A stretch of 64,000 nt of DNA from Polaromonas sp. 39-63-25 (lineage in GTDB: Bacteria > Pseudomonadota > Gammaproteobacteria > Burkholderiales > Burkholderiaceae_C), in assembly GCF_002278925.1 (NCBI RefSeq), contig NZ_NCJH01000006.1, positions 558,001 through 622,000 on the forward strand. Direction: 5' to 3'. The position numbers and the translations under genes were made by a program. How positions within the stretch are numbered: the first letter of the stretch is position 1; the number at the start of each line of letters is the position of its first letter. Positions 25,261 to 34,336 of the stretch are shown one piece after another. Under the pieces are notes generated by a model. It saw only the letters and a program-made list of their open reading frames with translations, made no database searches and was not told the origin of the DNA.

Positions 25261-25309
25261 TTTTTGATAGCTGGTGACGCCCGCCCATATTGGGCTGGCA
25301 GCACATTTC
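25261..25309. repeat. Dispersed intergenic repeat (TTTTGATAGCT type), copy 3
   Basis: TTTTTGATAGCTGGTGACGC ... TTGGGCTGGCAGCACATTTC, a diverged copy of the unit at 16161. It fills the gap between two convergent genes. Confidence 0.6.
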
Positions 25310-25323
25310 ACAGGCAACCGGAC

Positions 25324-26763
25324 TCAAGCCTCGTCCATGAAGCGCACCTTGACGCTCTTGCCCTTGACGCCGCCGTTGGCCAGCTTTTGCTGGGCCTGGC
25401 TGGCAATCGCGCGGTCCACGGCGACATAGGTGGAGAACTCATTGACGTTGATCTTGCCGACCTGCTCGCGCGTAAACGGCGGCACATTGCCGGCATCGCC
25501 GGTCAGCGCGCCCAGCACGTCACCGGCACGGATTTTTTCCTTGCGGCCACCGACGATCTGCAGGGTCACCATGGGCGGCAGCAACGGCTCGTTGCTGGCC
25601 GGGGTCAGCTCGCTGAGCTTGTGCCATTCGGACTCGGCCTTCTGCAGCACCTCGATTTTTCCGACGTGACCCATCTCGTCCATGCTGGCCAGGCTGATGG
25701 CCCAGCCCTCTTCGTCGGCGCGGCCGGTGCGGCCGATGCGGTGGATGTGCACCTCGGCATCCGGCGTCACGTCGACGTTGATGACCATTTCGAGCTGCGC
25801 GATGTCCAGGCCGCGCGCCGCCACGTCGGTGGCCACCAGCACCGAGCAGCTGCGGTTGGCAAACTGCACCAGCACCTGATCGCGCTCGCGCTGCTCAAGC
25901 TCGCCAAACAACGCCAGCGCGCTGAAGCCCTGGTCTTTCAAATAGGCCACGAGCGCGCGGCACTGTGACTTGGTGTTGCAGAAGGCCAGCGTGCTGGCCG
26001 GACGGAAGTGGCGCAACACCTGCGCGACGGCGCCAAGGCGGGCTTCGTCATGGTCGCTGTCGGGCACCTGGTACCAGCGCTGCTGGATCTTGGTTTTTTC
26101 ATGCTGCGCCTGCACCGTGATGGTTTGCGGCGTCTTCATGAACTGCTGGCTGATTTTCGCAATGCCTTCCGGGTAGGTGGCCGAGAACAACAGGGTCTGG
26201 CGCTCTTTCGGGCATTGTTTGGCGACGGTCGCGATGTCGTCGAAAAAGCCCATGTCCAGCATGCGGTCGGCTTCGTCGAGCACCAACGTGTTCATGGCTT
26301 CCAGGTTCAGGTTGCCGCGTGCCAGGTGGTCCATGATGCGGCCCGGCGTGCCGACGACGATGTGGGCGCCGTTTTCCAGGCTGGCGGTCTGGTTGCGCAG
26401 CGGCACACCGCCGCAGAGCACCACCACCTTGACGTTTTCCTCCGCCCGCGCCAGACGGCGGATTTCGGTGGCGACCTGGTCGGCCAGCTCGCGCGTCGGG
26501 CACAGCACCATGGCCTGCACCGCAAAACGTCGCGCATTGAGGTTGGCCAGCAGGGGAATGGCAAAAGCGGCGGTCTTGCCGCTGCCGGTTTTCGCCTGCG
26601 CAATCAGGTCCTTGCCCGCCAGAGCCAGCGGCAGGCTGGCCGCCTGGATGGGCGTCATGGCCAGGTAGCCGAGGGTTTTCAGATTGGCCTGCATCGCAGG
26701 GTTCAGCGGCAGCGTGCTGAAGTCAGTACTTGCTGCACCGGAAGTCGGGAGGGAAGAAGTCAT
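25324..26763 (-). CDS. dbpA: ATP-dependent RNA helicase DbpA
   Basis: 479 residues from ATG 26763 (E. coli DbpA is 457). Helicase motifs: AKTGSGKT, PTRELA, DEAD, SAT, HRIGRTGR. The C-terminal RNA-recognition domain (LQIVGGRKEKIRAGDVLGAL ... VNEFSTYVAVDRAIA ... KGKSVKVRFM) identifies it as DbpA, which binds hairpin 92 of 23S rRNA during 50S assembly. A longer upstream frame runs into an inverted-repeat element and was rejected. Confidence 0.93.
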   Translation of the reverse strand: MTSSLPTSGAASTDFSTLPLNPAMQANLKTLGYLAMTPIQAASLPLALAGKDLIAQAKTGSGKTAAFAIPLLANLNARRFAVQAMVLCPTRELADQVATEIRRLARAEENVKVVVLCGGVPLRNQTASLENGAHIVVGTPGRIMDHLARGNLNLEAMNTLVLDEADRMLDMGFFDDIATVAKQCPKERQTLLFSATYPEGIAKISQQFMKTPQTITVQAQHEKTKIQQRWYQVPDSDHDEARLGAVAQVLRHFRPASTLAFCNTKSQCRALVAYLKDQGFSALALFGELEQRERDQVLVQFANRSCSVLVATDVAARGLDIAQLEMVINVDVTPDAEVHIHRIGRTGRADEEGWAISLASMDEMGHVGKIEVLQKAESEWHKLSELTPASNEPLLPPMVTLQIVGGRKEKIRAGDVLGALTGDAGNVPPFTREQVGKINVNEFSTYVAVDRAIASQAQQKLANGGVKGKSVKVRFMDEA

Positions 26764-26779
26764 TCCCCGATTATCGGCG

Positions 26780-26948
26780 CTAGGAGTCTGCGCGGTAGAA
26801 GGCGTCGAAGCGAAAAGCGGCCCCAGGGAGGACAGTTTTTGCCTGATTTGCAGCCCCATAGCCGTCGCTATGGGGCAATAAGCCGGTGAAAAATGGACCG
26901 CTGCGGTCGCTTTGCAGCCGACGATCCTTCTGCCGCGCAGACTCCTAG
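26780..26948. mobile_element. MITE-like element with 23-bp terminal inverted repeats
   Basis: Arms at 26780-26802 and 26926-26948 (left arm CTAGGAGTCTGCGCGGTAGA then AGG) match with one mismatch in 23. The 169-bp element has an internal 9-bp hairpin (CCCCATAGC / GCTATGGGG, 26854-26875) and weaker extension of the arms inward (CGTCG). It encodes no transposase. Both outer ends carry CTAG, which could be a 4-bp target duplication of the IS5 type or part of the arms. It lies 16 bp upstream of dbpA. The rest of the 435-bp stretch 26764-27198 holds only a degenerate TTGATAGC repeat near 27078. Confidence 0.65.
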
Positions 26949-27198
26949 GGCTTTTCAAGCCCGATGGCGCACCTTGAGAGCCCTTGGCAGACGCAGGCAG
27001 CGCCAGCAGCTCAGGCGATAAAAAGATGAATGAAAACAGGGTCCAGCCCTTATTGAACGTGCGCCATTAGCTACTTTATTGATAGCGTTTCCAGGTCTGC
27101 CAGCGTCGGTGCCGCCGACAGGGGCCGCAGACGCCCGCACAGCGTAAGCTTGCCGGAACACCTGTTCTTTTTTGTCCGCTGTCACCCTCCCACCCGCC

Positions 27199-28035
27199 AT
27201 GCCTTTTGCTGATACTTCCGCCGCCGTGGTCCAGGCCCTGGGCCACCAGGGCCTGACGCTCTTTTTTGCGCTGCTGGCCTTGCTGCTGCCCACCGCCACC
27301 CTGCTGTGGTGGCTGGCGCAGCGCTACGCGGTGCCAGGCAAGACCAGCACGCTGCCGGCCGGTGCCTTCCTGCTGATCCGGCTGGCATCAGGGTTTGCCG
27401 TGCTGGTGGGCGCAGCGGCCATCTTTGCTGAAATTGCCGAAGCCCTGGGTGATGGCCCACGCGCCGGCCAGCTCGACCAGCTGTTTTCAGACGCGCTTCA
27501 CGCCAGCACCGCCGGGTGGGCCCAGCAGCTCTTCGCGTGGATCACCCGGCTCGGCGACACCGCCACCCTGGCGGCATGGGGTGTGGGGGTGGCGACGGTG
27601 CTGCTGCTGCGCGGCCGGCGCTGGCTGGCCCTGGGCTGGGTGCTGGCCATCAGCGGCAACGCCTTGCTCAACACCACGCTCAAGGCGCTGTTTGAAAGAA
27701 CCCGGCCCGTACACGACAGCGCCCTGGTGCACGCGGACGGCTGGAGTTTCCCGAGCGGGCACAGCTCCGGCTCGGTGGTGGTCTACGGCATGCTGGCCTA
27801 TGTGCTGATCCACAGCCTGCCGCCGGCCATGGCGCGGCGCGCCAGCCTGCCGCTGGTGCTGCTGGCCGCCACCCTGGCGTTTTCGGTCGGTTGCAGCCGG
27901 GTTTTTCTGCAGGTGCATTTCGCCACCGATGTGCTCGCCGGGTTTGCCTCGGGGACGGCGTGGCTGGCCGTCTGTGTGGCCAGCATCGAGCTGACGCGTC
28001 ACTATGGCCGCACCCGCGCCACCGCCCTGCGGTAG
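27199..28035 (+). CDS. PAP2-family membrane phosphatase
   Basis: 278 residues from ATG 27199, with several membrane helices. The three phosphatase motifs are KALFERTRP, PSGHSSGS and SRVFLQVHFATDVLAG, all at the expected spacing (about 160-250). Such enzymes dephosphorylate lipid phosphates such as undecaprenyl pyrophosphate or phosphatidic acid at the membrane. The N-terminal 90 residues add two or three helices before the core. A TTG at 27172 is an alternative start. Confidence 0.88.
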   Translation: MPFADTSAAVVQALGHQGLTLFFALLALLLPTATLLWWLAQRYAVPGKTSTLPAGAFLLIRLASGFAVLVGAAAIFAEIAEALGDGPRAGQLDQLFSDALHASTAGWAQQLFAWITRLGDTATLAAWGVGVATVLLLRGRRWLALGWVLAISGNALLNTTLKALFERTRPVHDSALVHADGWSFPSGHSSGSVVVYGMLAYVLIHSLPPAMARRASLPLVLLAATLAFSVGCSRVFLQVHFATDVLAGFASGTAWLAVCVASIELTRHYGRTRATALR

Positions 28036-28092
28036 AGCGCAAGCCCGGAGGAAGTCATCGCCGGTCACCGGCCCGGCATCTGAAACAGCGCT

Positions 28093-28878
28093 TCAGTGGT
28101 GGCAGAACACCGGCCGGCGCTTTTCAACGAAGGCGGCCGTGCCCTCCCGCGCATCCTGCGAAGCCGCCGCAATCATGAACTGCGCCGCCTCGATGGCCAG
28201 GCCCTCGTCGATGGACACATTGAGCCCGCGCGTCACGGCGCGCAGCGAGGCCGTCACGGCCACGGCGGAGTTCTCGGCGATGCGGTCTGCCATCTGCAGG
28301 CAGGCCGGCAGCAGTTCATGCGCCGGCACCACGTGGTTGACGAGGCCGAGCAACAGGGCTTCCTCGGCGCTGATGGCGTCGCCGGTCAGGATCATCTCGT
28401 TGGCGCGCTTGCGGCCGATGTGGCGTGGCAGGCGCTGCGTGCCGCCAAAGGGTGGCGGAAAGCCAAGCCGGATTTCGGGTTTGGCAAAGCGCGCATGGCC
28501 GGCCGCGATCGCAAGGCTGCAGGCCTCCATGATCTCGCAACCGCCACCGAAGGCGATGCCGTTGATGCCCGCGATGATGGGCTTGGGGTAGTTCTCGATG
28601 CGCCGCGTCAGGGCCTGGCCGCGCATGACGAAGTTGCGCCAGGCCGCCTCGGGCGATGCGGCGACATCGGGCGCAAAGCCCGCGATGTCAGCCCCTGCGC
28701 TGAAGGCCTTGTCACCCTGCCCTGTCAGCACAAGACAGCGCACGCTGTCGTCGCGCTCCAAAGCGTTGAGTCTGTCCATGAGTTCGTCGATCAGTTCATA
28801 ACTCAGCGCATTGAGTTTGTCGGGGCGGTTGAGGGTGAGCACCACCTGTTGGCCATGGCGTCCGGTTTCTATCAGCAT
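28093..28878 (-). CDS. Enoyl-CoA hydratase/isomerase family protein
   Basis: 261 residues from ATG 28878, GGAGA upstream. Crotonase features: GDKAFSAGADIAGF (oxyanion hole), INGIAFGGGCEIMEACS with the first catalytic Glu, and FAKPEIRLGFPPPFGGTQRL with the second. Both Glu are kept, so hydratase activity is likely. The start overlaps the region just after the DUF2917 gene stop (28872-28874), so the two are coupled. Confidence 0.9.
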   Translation of the reverse strand: MLIETGRHGQQVVLTLNRPDKLNALSYELIDELMDRLNALERDDSVRCLVLTGQGDKAFSAGADIAGFAPDVAASPEAAWRNFVMRGQALTRRIENYPKPIIAGINGIAFGGGCEIMEACSLAIAAGHARFAKPEIRLGFPPPFGGTQRLPRHIGRKRANEMILTGDAISAEEALLLGLVNHVVPAHELLPACLQMADRIAENSAVAVTASLRAVTRGLNVSIDEGLAIEAAQFMIAAASQDAREGTAAFVEKRRPVFCHH

Positions 28879-29147
28879 GTTGTCTCCAGTGGGTTTCGGG
28901 CAGGGGTGGGGAGGGATAAAAATGACAGGACGCCCCAACCGCGCGGCGCCCCCACAAAGTAGGTTGCGGCTTGCGGCGTGACAAAGGACTGGCCGCTCTC
29001 GAGCACGATGTCGCTGTCGCGGCGTCCGGCCAAGGCATCGCTGGTGATCCAGAGGCAACCCCCGGTGCAGGTCAGGACCTGGCCGCGCCGCAGGCGCAGG
29101 GGTTTCGGGATGGACCCGAGCGTCAACGGGGTTTGCGAAATAAGCAT
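28872..29147 (-). CDS. DUF2917 domain protein
   Basis: 91 residues with AAGGAGG before ATG 29147. It has the small DUF2917 barrel pattern (LRLRRGQVLTCTGGCLWITSDA ... DIVLESGQSFVTPQAATYFVGA). Function unknown; in betaproteobacteria it is often beside a LysR gene, as here (divergent, 95 bp away). Its stop lies a base from the enoyl-CoA hydratase start. Confidence 0.78.
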   Translation of the reverse strand: MLISQTPLTLGSIPKPLRLRRGQVLTCTGGCLWITSDALAGRRDSDIVLESGQSFVTPQAATYFVGAPRGWGVLSFLSLPTPARNPLETTC

Positions 29148-29242
29148 GGCAGCCTCCTTGAAAAGTGTGGTTTGATTCTTCCCTCGTCCCGGCCCGCGCG
29201 GCCGGATGGTTTGTCATCCGGGGTATTCCTGTCATTCATGCC

Positions 29243-30166
29243 ATGCTGAGTCCTTCTTCTTCCCATGCGCTGCGCGCCATGTCGCTGGACGCGATACGCG
29301 GCTTTGAATCGGCGGCACGCCACCTGAGCTTCACGGCAGCGGCCGAGGAGCTGTGCATCACGCAGTCGGCGGTGAGCAAGCAGATCAAAACCCTGGAAGA
29401 CGCGCTGGGCAAAGCGCTGTTCCTGCGCGGCGGCAAGGGACTGAGCCTCACGCCGCAGGGCCGCGAGCTTTATGAGGCGGCCCGCGCGGCGCTGGCGCAA
29501 CTGGCCTCGGCCGTGGATCGCCTGCTGGCGGTCGACCGGGCGTCGGTGGCGGTCACCACCACGCCCTCATTCGCTGCGCTGTGGCTGGCGCCCAAACTCG
29601 CAAAATTCCAGCAGCAGGAGCCCGCCATTGACGTGCGCGTCGACGCTTCTGAAGCCCGGGTGAACCTGGAGCGCGAAGGCATGGACCTGGCCGTGCGGCT
29701 GAGGCCTGTGTTGCCCACTGGCGAAGGCCCGCCGCCCCTGTTGCAGGAACAAGCGCTGCTGGTCGCGGCGCCGGCCGTTGCGGCGCGCATCCACTCGGCC
29801 ACCGATATCCTGCACACGCCGCTGCTGGTGTACCACGACCCGGCCATGCGCTTTTCGTGGATGTCCTGGACGGCCTGGTACGAGCGCCTGGGCCTGCCTC
29901 AATCGGCCCGGCAGCCTTGCCTGTATTTTTCGCAGTACGAACATGTGTTGACAGCCGCCGTGCAGGGCGCCGGGGTCGCCATCGGGCGCACGCCGCTGGT
30001 GCTGCCACTGCTGGGCAGCGGCCAATTGAACGTGATCCTGCCCGGCCAGACGGTGGCCGGCCTGGGCTACCACATCGTCACGTCGGCCCACAGTGCGGAA
30101 CGGCCAGCGGTGCAAAAATTCCGCGCCTGGCTGGAGCGCGAACTCGCGCTGGAAGCCATCGGCTGA
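29243..30166 (+). CDS. LysR-family regulator (GcvA-like)
   Basis: 307 residues from ATG 29243; an earlier start at 29165 would add non-LysR sequence. HTH at about residues 14-75 (LDAIRGFESAARHLSFTAAA, then ITQSAVSKQIKTLEDALGKALF) followed by a type 2 periplasmic-binding-like sensor domain. It is divergent from DUF2917/enoyl-CoA hydratase and probably controls them. Confidence 0.87.
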   Translation: MLSPSSSHALRAMSLDAIRGFESAARHLSFTAAAEELCITQSAVSKQIKTLEDALGKALFLRGGKGLSLTPQGRELYEAARAALAQLASAVDRLLAVDRASVAVTTTPSFAALWLAPKLAKFQQQEPAIDVRVDASEARVNLEREGMDLAVRLRPVLPTGEGPPPLLQEQALLVAAPAVAARIHSATDILHTPLLVYHDPAMRFSWMSWTAWYERLGLPQSARQPCLYFSQYEHVLTAAVQGAGVAIGRTPLVLPLLGSGQLNVILPGQTVAGLGYHIVTSAHSAERPAVQKFRAWLERELALEAIG

Positions 30167-30172
30167 GGCTGT

Positions 30173-31135
30173 TCAACGAGCGGGTCGGTCCCAAGCGCCC
30201 GTACCCTCGAGCACGGGAGACAACTCCGCCTTGCTCCAGCGCAGGGGCAAGGACGATTCCACCAGGCGTATCGACTGTACCTCGAAACGCATCAAGCGCT
30301 GCGCACCGGCGAAGGATGACAACTCGGGGCCGTCCCAGAGAATGCCGGCCGTGACGGTCAGGTAAAGCAGGTCGCCCTTGTCGAAATCAATGAACAGCAG
30401 CCCGGCGCGCGGGTTCACCGCGATATTGCCCAGCGTGTTGAAGAAAAAGTTGCCAGTGAAGTCGGGCACCGTCAGCACGCCGCCCTCACTGAGGCGCACA
30501 AAGCCAGGCTTGCCACCGCGGTGCGACACGTCCACGCCCGCGGCGCGACCCGCCTGCATGCTGTCACCGGCGTAGGCGGTGGCGATAAAAAACGTGTCGG
30601 CGCTGGTGATGATGCGGCGCGCCGCGTCGTCGAGTTGCAACAATTCGTGCACCACCGGCACGGCGCCGGCGCTGTCTTCGACATACACCGGTTCACGTGC
30701 CTGGATGTACTTGGGGCAGTTGCCGAAACTCTGGCCGACGTCCACCGAAAACCCTGAAGCGCCTGCATGGCGCACCACGCCGTTCATGCGGTTGCGCCGC
30801 CGTGTGTGCGGCTCCAGCCCCAGCAGGCCGATGGCCGCGCCTTCTGCCAGGTTGGCGACCAGCGGATCACCGGGCAGCGGCCGCGCGCTGAAGTCCAGCT
30901 GACGCGGGTGGGGTGAGTGCATGAAGCCCGGCGGCTGCGCCAGCACCGAAGCCCAGGGCTGGCCGCGCGCATCCACGGTGCCGGCGATCACAAAAGGCAG
31001 CTGCCCGAAAAATGCGCGGTGCTGGTCCGGCATGAAGTCGCGGATGACACGCGGGCCGAGCTCGGCGAGCCGCTCCTGCACGCCCACACGCGCCTGCACC
31101 TCACGTTCGCCTTCGTGAAACGCGGGCCGGGTCAT
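30173..31135 (-). CDS. Pyridoxamine 5'-phosphate oxidase-family flavoprotein
   Basis: 320 residues. FMN split-barrel features: FVIAGTVDARGQPWASVLAQ near residue 50 and a second barrel with TADTFFIATAYAG-like and NFFFNTLGNIAVNPRAGLLF segments in the C-terminal half, so it is a double split barrel. GGTGA lies before ATG 31135. No ferredoxin domain is fused. Reaction unknown; possibly an FMN- or heme-linked reductase. Confidence 0.8.
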   Translation of the reverse strand: MTRPAFHEGEREVQARVGVQERLAELGPRVIRDFMPDQHRAFFGQLPFVIAGTVDARGQPWASVLAQPPGFMHSPHPRQLDFSARPLPGDPLVANLAEGAAIGLLGLEPHTRRRNRMNGVVRHAGASGFSVDVGQSFGNCPKYIQAREPVYVEDSAGAVPVVHELLQLDDAARRIITSADTFFIATAYAGDSMQAGRAAGVDVSHRGGKPGFVRLSEGGVLTVPDFTGNFFFNTLGNIAVNPRAGLLFIDFDKGDLLYLTVTAGILWDGPELSSFAGAQRLMRFEVQSIRLVESSLPLRWSKAELSPVLEGTGAWDRPAR

Positions 31136-31178
31136 GAAATCACCTCTGCGGTATTCACCCCGGAAACAATCCTGCGTT

Positions 31179-31832
31179 TCATGCTTCCAGCCCAATGGGG
31201 GTCTTCACCATCGGCACAAAACCCGGCAAGGCCTCAATACGGGCCAGCCAGGCGCGGAGCGCTGGATAGGGTTCCAGCGACACATTGCCTTCAGGCGCAC
31301 GCGCCACATAGCTGTAATTGGCGATGTCGGCCAGCGTCGGCGCGCTGCCGACCAGAAAGGGGGCGTGGGCCAAGCCCTGCTCCATCACCTCGAACAGGGC
31401 ATGGGCACGTGCCACTGCTTCGACATTTTCCGGCCGTTTGAACAACTGGCTGACGCGTGCCGCCGCCGGGCCAAAAGCGAGTTGCCCAGCGGCGACCGAC
31501 AACCAGCGCTGAACCCTGGCGGCACCCAGCGGGTCACGCGGCAACCACTGGTGATCGGCCCCAGCGGCATATCGACCCGCAAGGTACACCAAGATGGCAT
31601 TGGAGTCCGCCAGGGTGACGTCTCCGTCCTGAATCACCGGCACCTGACCAAACGCATTCATGGCCAGAAACGCCGGCGCTTTATGCCCCTTGGCCATCAG
31701 GTCGATCTCGATCAACTCAAAAGGCAGCTTGAGCAGGGACAGGAAAAGTTCTACCCGGTGAGAGTGCCCGGAAATGGCGACGCGGTAGAGTTTGATGGGC
31801 TGCGCGGGGGAGGTGGTGTTGCTTGTGCTCAT
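31179..31832 (-). CDS. Glutathione S-transferase
   Basis: 217 residues. The thioredoxin-like N-domain (KLYRVAISGHSHRVELFLSL, VPVIQDGDVTLADSNAILVYL with the cis-Pro and Ser/Asp glutathione-binding pair) and helical C-domain are clear. Ser at about 24 (GHSHRV) is the likely catalytic hydroxyl. Divergent from the LysR gene at 31953, its presumed regulator. Confidence 0.88.
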   Translation of the reverse strand: MSTSNTTSPAQPIKLYRVAISGHSHRVELFLSLLKLPFELIEIDLMAKGHKAPAFLAMNAFGQVPVIQDGDVTLADSNAILVYLAGRYAAGADHQWLPRDPLGAARVQRWLSVAAGQLAFGPAAARVSQLFKRPENVEAVARAHALFEVMEQGLAHAPFLVGSAPTLADIANYSYVARAPEGNVSLEPYPALRAWLARIEALPGFVPMVKTPIGLEA

Positions 31833-31884
31833 GCATGTCCTTCGAAAATGAGTTCAGGTGCTGGTATTGTGTTTGATCCATTAA

Positions 31885-31903
31885 TTTGAATAAATATTCG
31901 AAA
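31885..31903. promoter_or_regulatory. LysR-type operator between GST and LysR genes
   Basis: An inverted repeat of TTTGAATA and TATTCGAAA around AA. It lies midway in the 120-bp divergent gap and is AT-rich against its surroundings. It fits a LysR dyad (T-N11-A class); assignment is from position and symmetry. Confidence 0.5.
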
Positions 31904-31952
31904 CAGGATTTCACTCATCCAAAATTCGGAGTAATTCATTTAGCATGGACCC

Positions 31953-32873
31953 ATGGACAAATTCAAGGCCATGCAGGCTTTTATCCACATCGCGGAAGAA
32001 GGCAGCCTGACCGCCGCGGCACGGGTCATGGAATCGTCTTTACCAGCCATGGTGCGCACTCTTGCCAGTCTCGAGAGCCACCTGGGTGTGCGACTTTTCA
32101 ACCGCACGACCCGGCGCATCGCGCTCACAGACGAGGGACGCCGCTACCTGATTTTTTGTACGCAGGTACTCGCAACGGTGCAGGAAGCCGAAGCATCGGT
32201 AAGCCCCCAGATGGGGGAGCCACGCGGCCAGCTCGTCATCACCGCGCCGGTGTTGTTTGGACAGATGTATGTGGCGCCGGCGGTCACCCGATTTGTACAA
32301 CGCTACAGCGAGGTGAGCTGCCGGGTGATGCTGCACGACCGGGTGCTCAATCTCCTGGAAGAGGGAATCGACGTGGGCATCCGCATTGGCGAGCTGGAAG
32401 ACTCTTCACTGGTAGCGCAGAAAGTCTTCGGGATACGCCGCCTGGTTGTCGCCAGCCCGGACTACCTGCGCAAACACGGTGTGCCGGCACATCCGCGCGA
32501 CCTGCGGTCTGCCAATTGCGTTCGGTTTACCGCGCCGACGGGCCCGTGGTGGACTTTCCACGAAAAGGGTAAAACCTTCACGGTACCTGTCACCGGCAAT
32601 CTCGAATTCAACAACGCTGCGCCTGCGGTCGAGGCCTGTGTTGCAGGGATGGGTTTTGGCATGTTTATCTCGTACCAGGTCGCCCCTTATGTGCAGCAGA
32701 AAAGGCTCACCGTGGTGCTCGACGGTTTTGAGCCGCCGCTGCGTCCGGTCAGCGTGGTTTATCCCCATTCACGCCTTCTGCCAGCGCGCACGCGGATTTT
32801 CATTGAGTGGATCAAGGCCGAACTGTTGAAGCTCAATCACGCTGCCCCGCCTCAGCTGCATCCGGAACGATGA
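31953..32873 (+). CDS. LysR-family regulator
   Basis: 306 residues. HTH MDKFKAMQAFIHIAEEGSLTAAARVMESSL at the N-terminus with VRLFNRTTRRIALTDEGRRYL, then a substrate-binding domain (GQLVITAPVLFGQMYVAP). This is the AphT/CrgA-like group often paired with GST or quinone-related genes. It is divergent from the GST gene. Confidence 0.88.
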   Translation: MDKFKAMQAFIHIAEEGSLTAAARVMESSLPAMVRTLASLESHLGVRLFNRTTRRIALTDEGRRYLIFCTQVLATVQEAEASVSPQMGEPRGQLVITAPVLFGQMYVAPAVTRFVQRYSEVSCRVMLHDRVLNLLEEGIDVGIRIGELEDSSLVAQKVFGIRRLVVASPDYLRKHGVPAHPRDLRSANCVRFTAPTGPWWTFHEKGKTFTVPVTGNLEFNNAAPAVEACVAGMGFGMFISYQVAPYVQQKRLTVVLDGFEPPLRPVSVVYPHSRLLPARTRIFIEWIKAELLKLNHAAPPQLHPER

Positions 32874-32941
32874 CCCCCTCCGGGCATTGGCTGCGGACCG
32901 GTGGTAAGGTCAGTGCCAACCCTTTCCAATGATGGCAACCC

Positions 32942-34324
32942 ATGAAAAATTTCGACTTTGATCTGTTCGTCATAGGCGGTGGCAGCGGCGGCGTGCGCGC
33001 CGCGCGCATGGCCGCGCAGCGCGGCGCACGTGTGGCGCTGGCCGAGGTAGCAGCCATGGGCGGCACCTGCGTCAACGTCGGCTGCATACCGAAAAAACTC
33101 TACAGCTACGCGGCGCACTACGCCGAAGCCTTTGAAGAATCGCGCGGCTTCGGCTGGACCGGCGAAGCGCCGGTGTTCAACTGGGAGCAGCTCAAGACCA
33201 ACCGGGCGCTTGAAATCTCGCGCCTGAACGGCGTGTACATCCAGCTGCTGCAAGGCTCGGGCGTGCAGATCATCGAGGGCTGGGCCACCCTGGCCGACGC
33301 CCACACGGTAGAGGTGGAAGGCAGCCGCTACACGGCCAAACACATCCTGATCGCCACCGGCGGCCGGCCCAGCCTGCCCGAGGTGAAGGGCCGCGAGCTG
33401 GTCATCACCTCGGATCAGATTTTCGACATCGCTCCTTTCCCGGCGCGACTGCTGGTGGTGGGTGGCGGCTACATCGCCTGCGAATTTGCCTCCATCTTCA
33501 ACGGCCTGGGGTCCAAGGTCACCCAGCTTTACCGCGGCGCCCAGGTGTTGCGCGGCTTCGACGCGGAAGTGCGGGCCTTCGTGGCCGCAGAGATGATCAA
33601 GACCGGGGTGGACTTGCGGCTGCACGCCGATGTGGCAGCCATCAGCCAGGCGGTGGACGGGTTGCACGTGCAACTGCAGGACGGCAGCAGCACCACGGTG
33701 GACGCCGTGTTGTACGCGACGGGCCGTCTGCCCAATGTGGCCGGCCTGGGTCTGGAAAACGCGGGCGTCCCGCTCAACCACCAGGGGGCGATCGAGGTCA
33801 ATGCCCACTACCAGACCTCGGTGCCGTCGATCTATGCGCTGGGCGACGTGACCGCACGCATCCAGCTGACGCCGGTGGCGCTGGGCGAGGCCATGGTGGT
33901 GGTCGACCACCTGTTTGGCGCCGCGGCCGGCAAGAAGCCGCGCCACATGAGTTACGACTTCATCCCGACCGCGGTGTTCACCCACCCGAACATTGGCACC
34001 GTGGGTTATTCGGAAGCCGATGCACGCAAGGAATTCGGCAAGGTCAGCATCTACCGCAGCGAGTTCAAGGCGCTCAAACACACCCTGAGCGGCAGCACCG
34101 AACGCACGCTGATGAAACTGGTGGTTGATGACGCTTCGGACCGCGTGGTCGGCTTGCACATGGTGGGCGCCGACGCGGGCGAGGTGGTTCAGGGGTTTGC
34201 CGTGGCGATGAAGGCCGGTGCAACCAAGGCCATTTTCGACAGCACCATCGGCATCCACCCGACGGCGGCAGAGGAGTTTGTCACGATGCGCGAGCCGGTG
34301 AAAGAGCCGTCGCGTGCGCCCTGA
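32942..34324 (+). CDS. gor: Glutathione-disulfide reductase
   Basis: 460 residues. FAD site GGGSGGVRAARMAA (about 12-25), redox pair GGTCVNVGCIPKKL, NADP site VVGGGYIACEFASIF with Arg-rich follow-up, FAD site 2 YALGDVTARIQLTPVAL, and the C-terminal interface HPTAAEEFVTM. It keeps cytosolic glutathione reduced with NADPH; the GST gene lies 1.1 kb away. It is read as glutathione rather than mycothiol or trypanothione reductase from overall sequence. Confidence 0.93.
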   Translation: MKNFDFDLFVIGGGSGGVRAARMAAQRGARVALAEVAAMGGTCVNVGCIPKKLYSYAAHYAEAFEESRGFGWTGEAPVFNWEQLKTNRALEISRLNGVYIQLLQGSGVQIIEGWATLADAHTVEVEGSRYTAKHILIATGGRPSLPEVKGRELVITSDQIFDIAPFPARLLVVGGGYIACEFASIFNGLGSKVTQLYRGAQVLRGFDAEVRAFVAAEMIKTGVDLRLHADVAAISQAVDGLHVQLQDGSSTTVDAVLYATGRLPNVAGLGLENAGVPLNHQGAIEVNAHYQTSVPSIYALGDVTARIQLTPVALGEAMVVVDHLFGAAAGKKPRHMSYDFIPTAVFTHPNIGTVGYSEADARKEFGKVSIYRSEFKALKHTLSGSTERTLMKLVVDDASDRVVGLHMVGADAGEVVQGFAVAMKAGATKAIFDSTIGIHPTAAEEFVTMREPVKEPSRAP

Positions 34325-34336
34325 GCAGCCTGGCCC

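Noticed and set aside
26764..26958. 65-residue N-terminal extension of DbpA
   Set aside because: It would translate the MITE-like inverted repeat; ATG 26763 gives the family's normal start.
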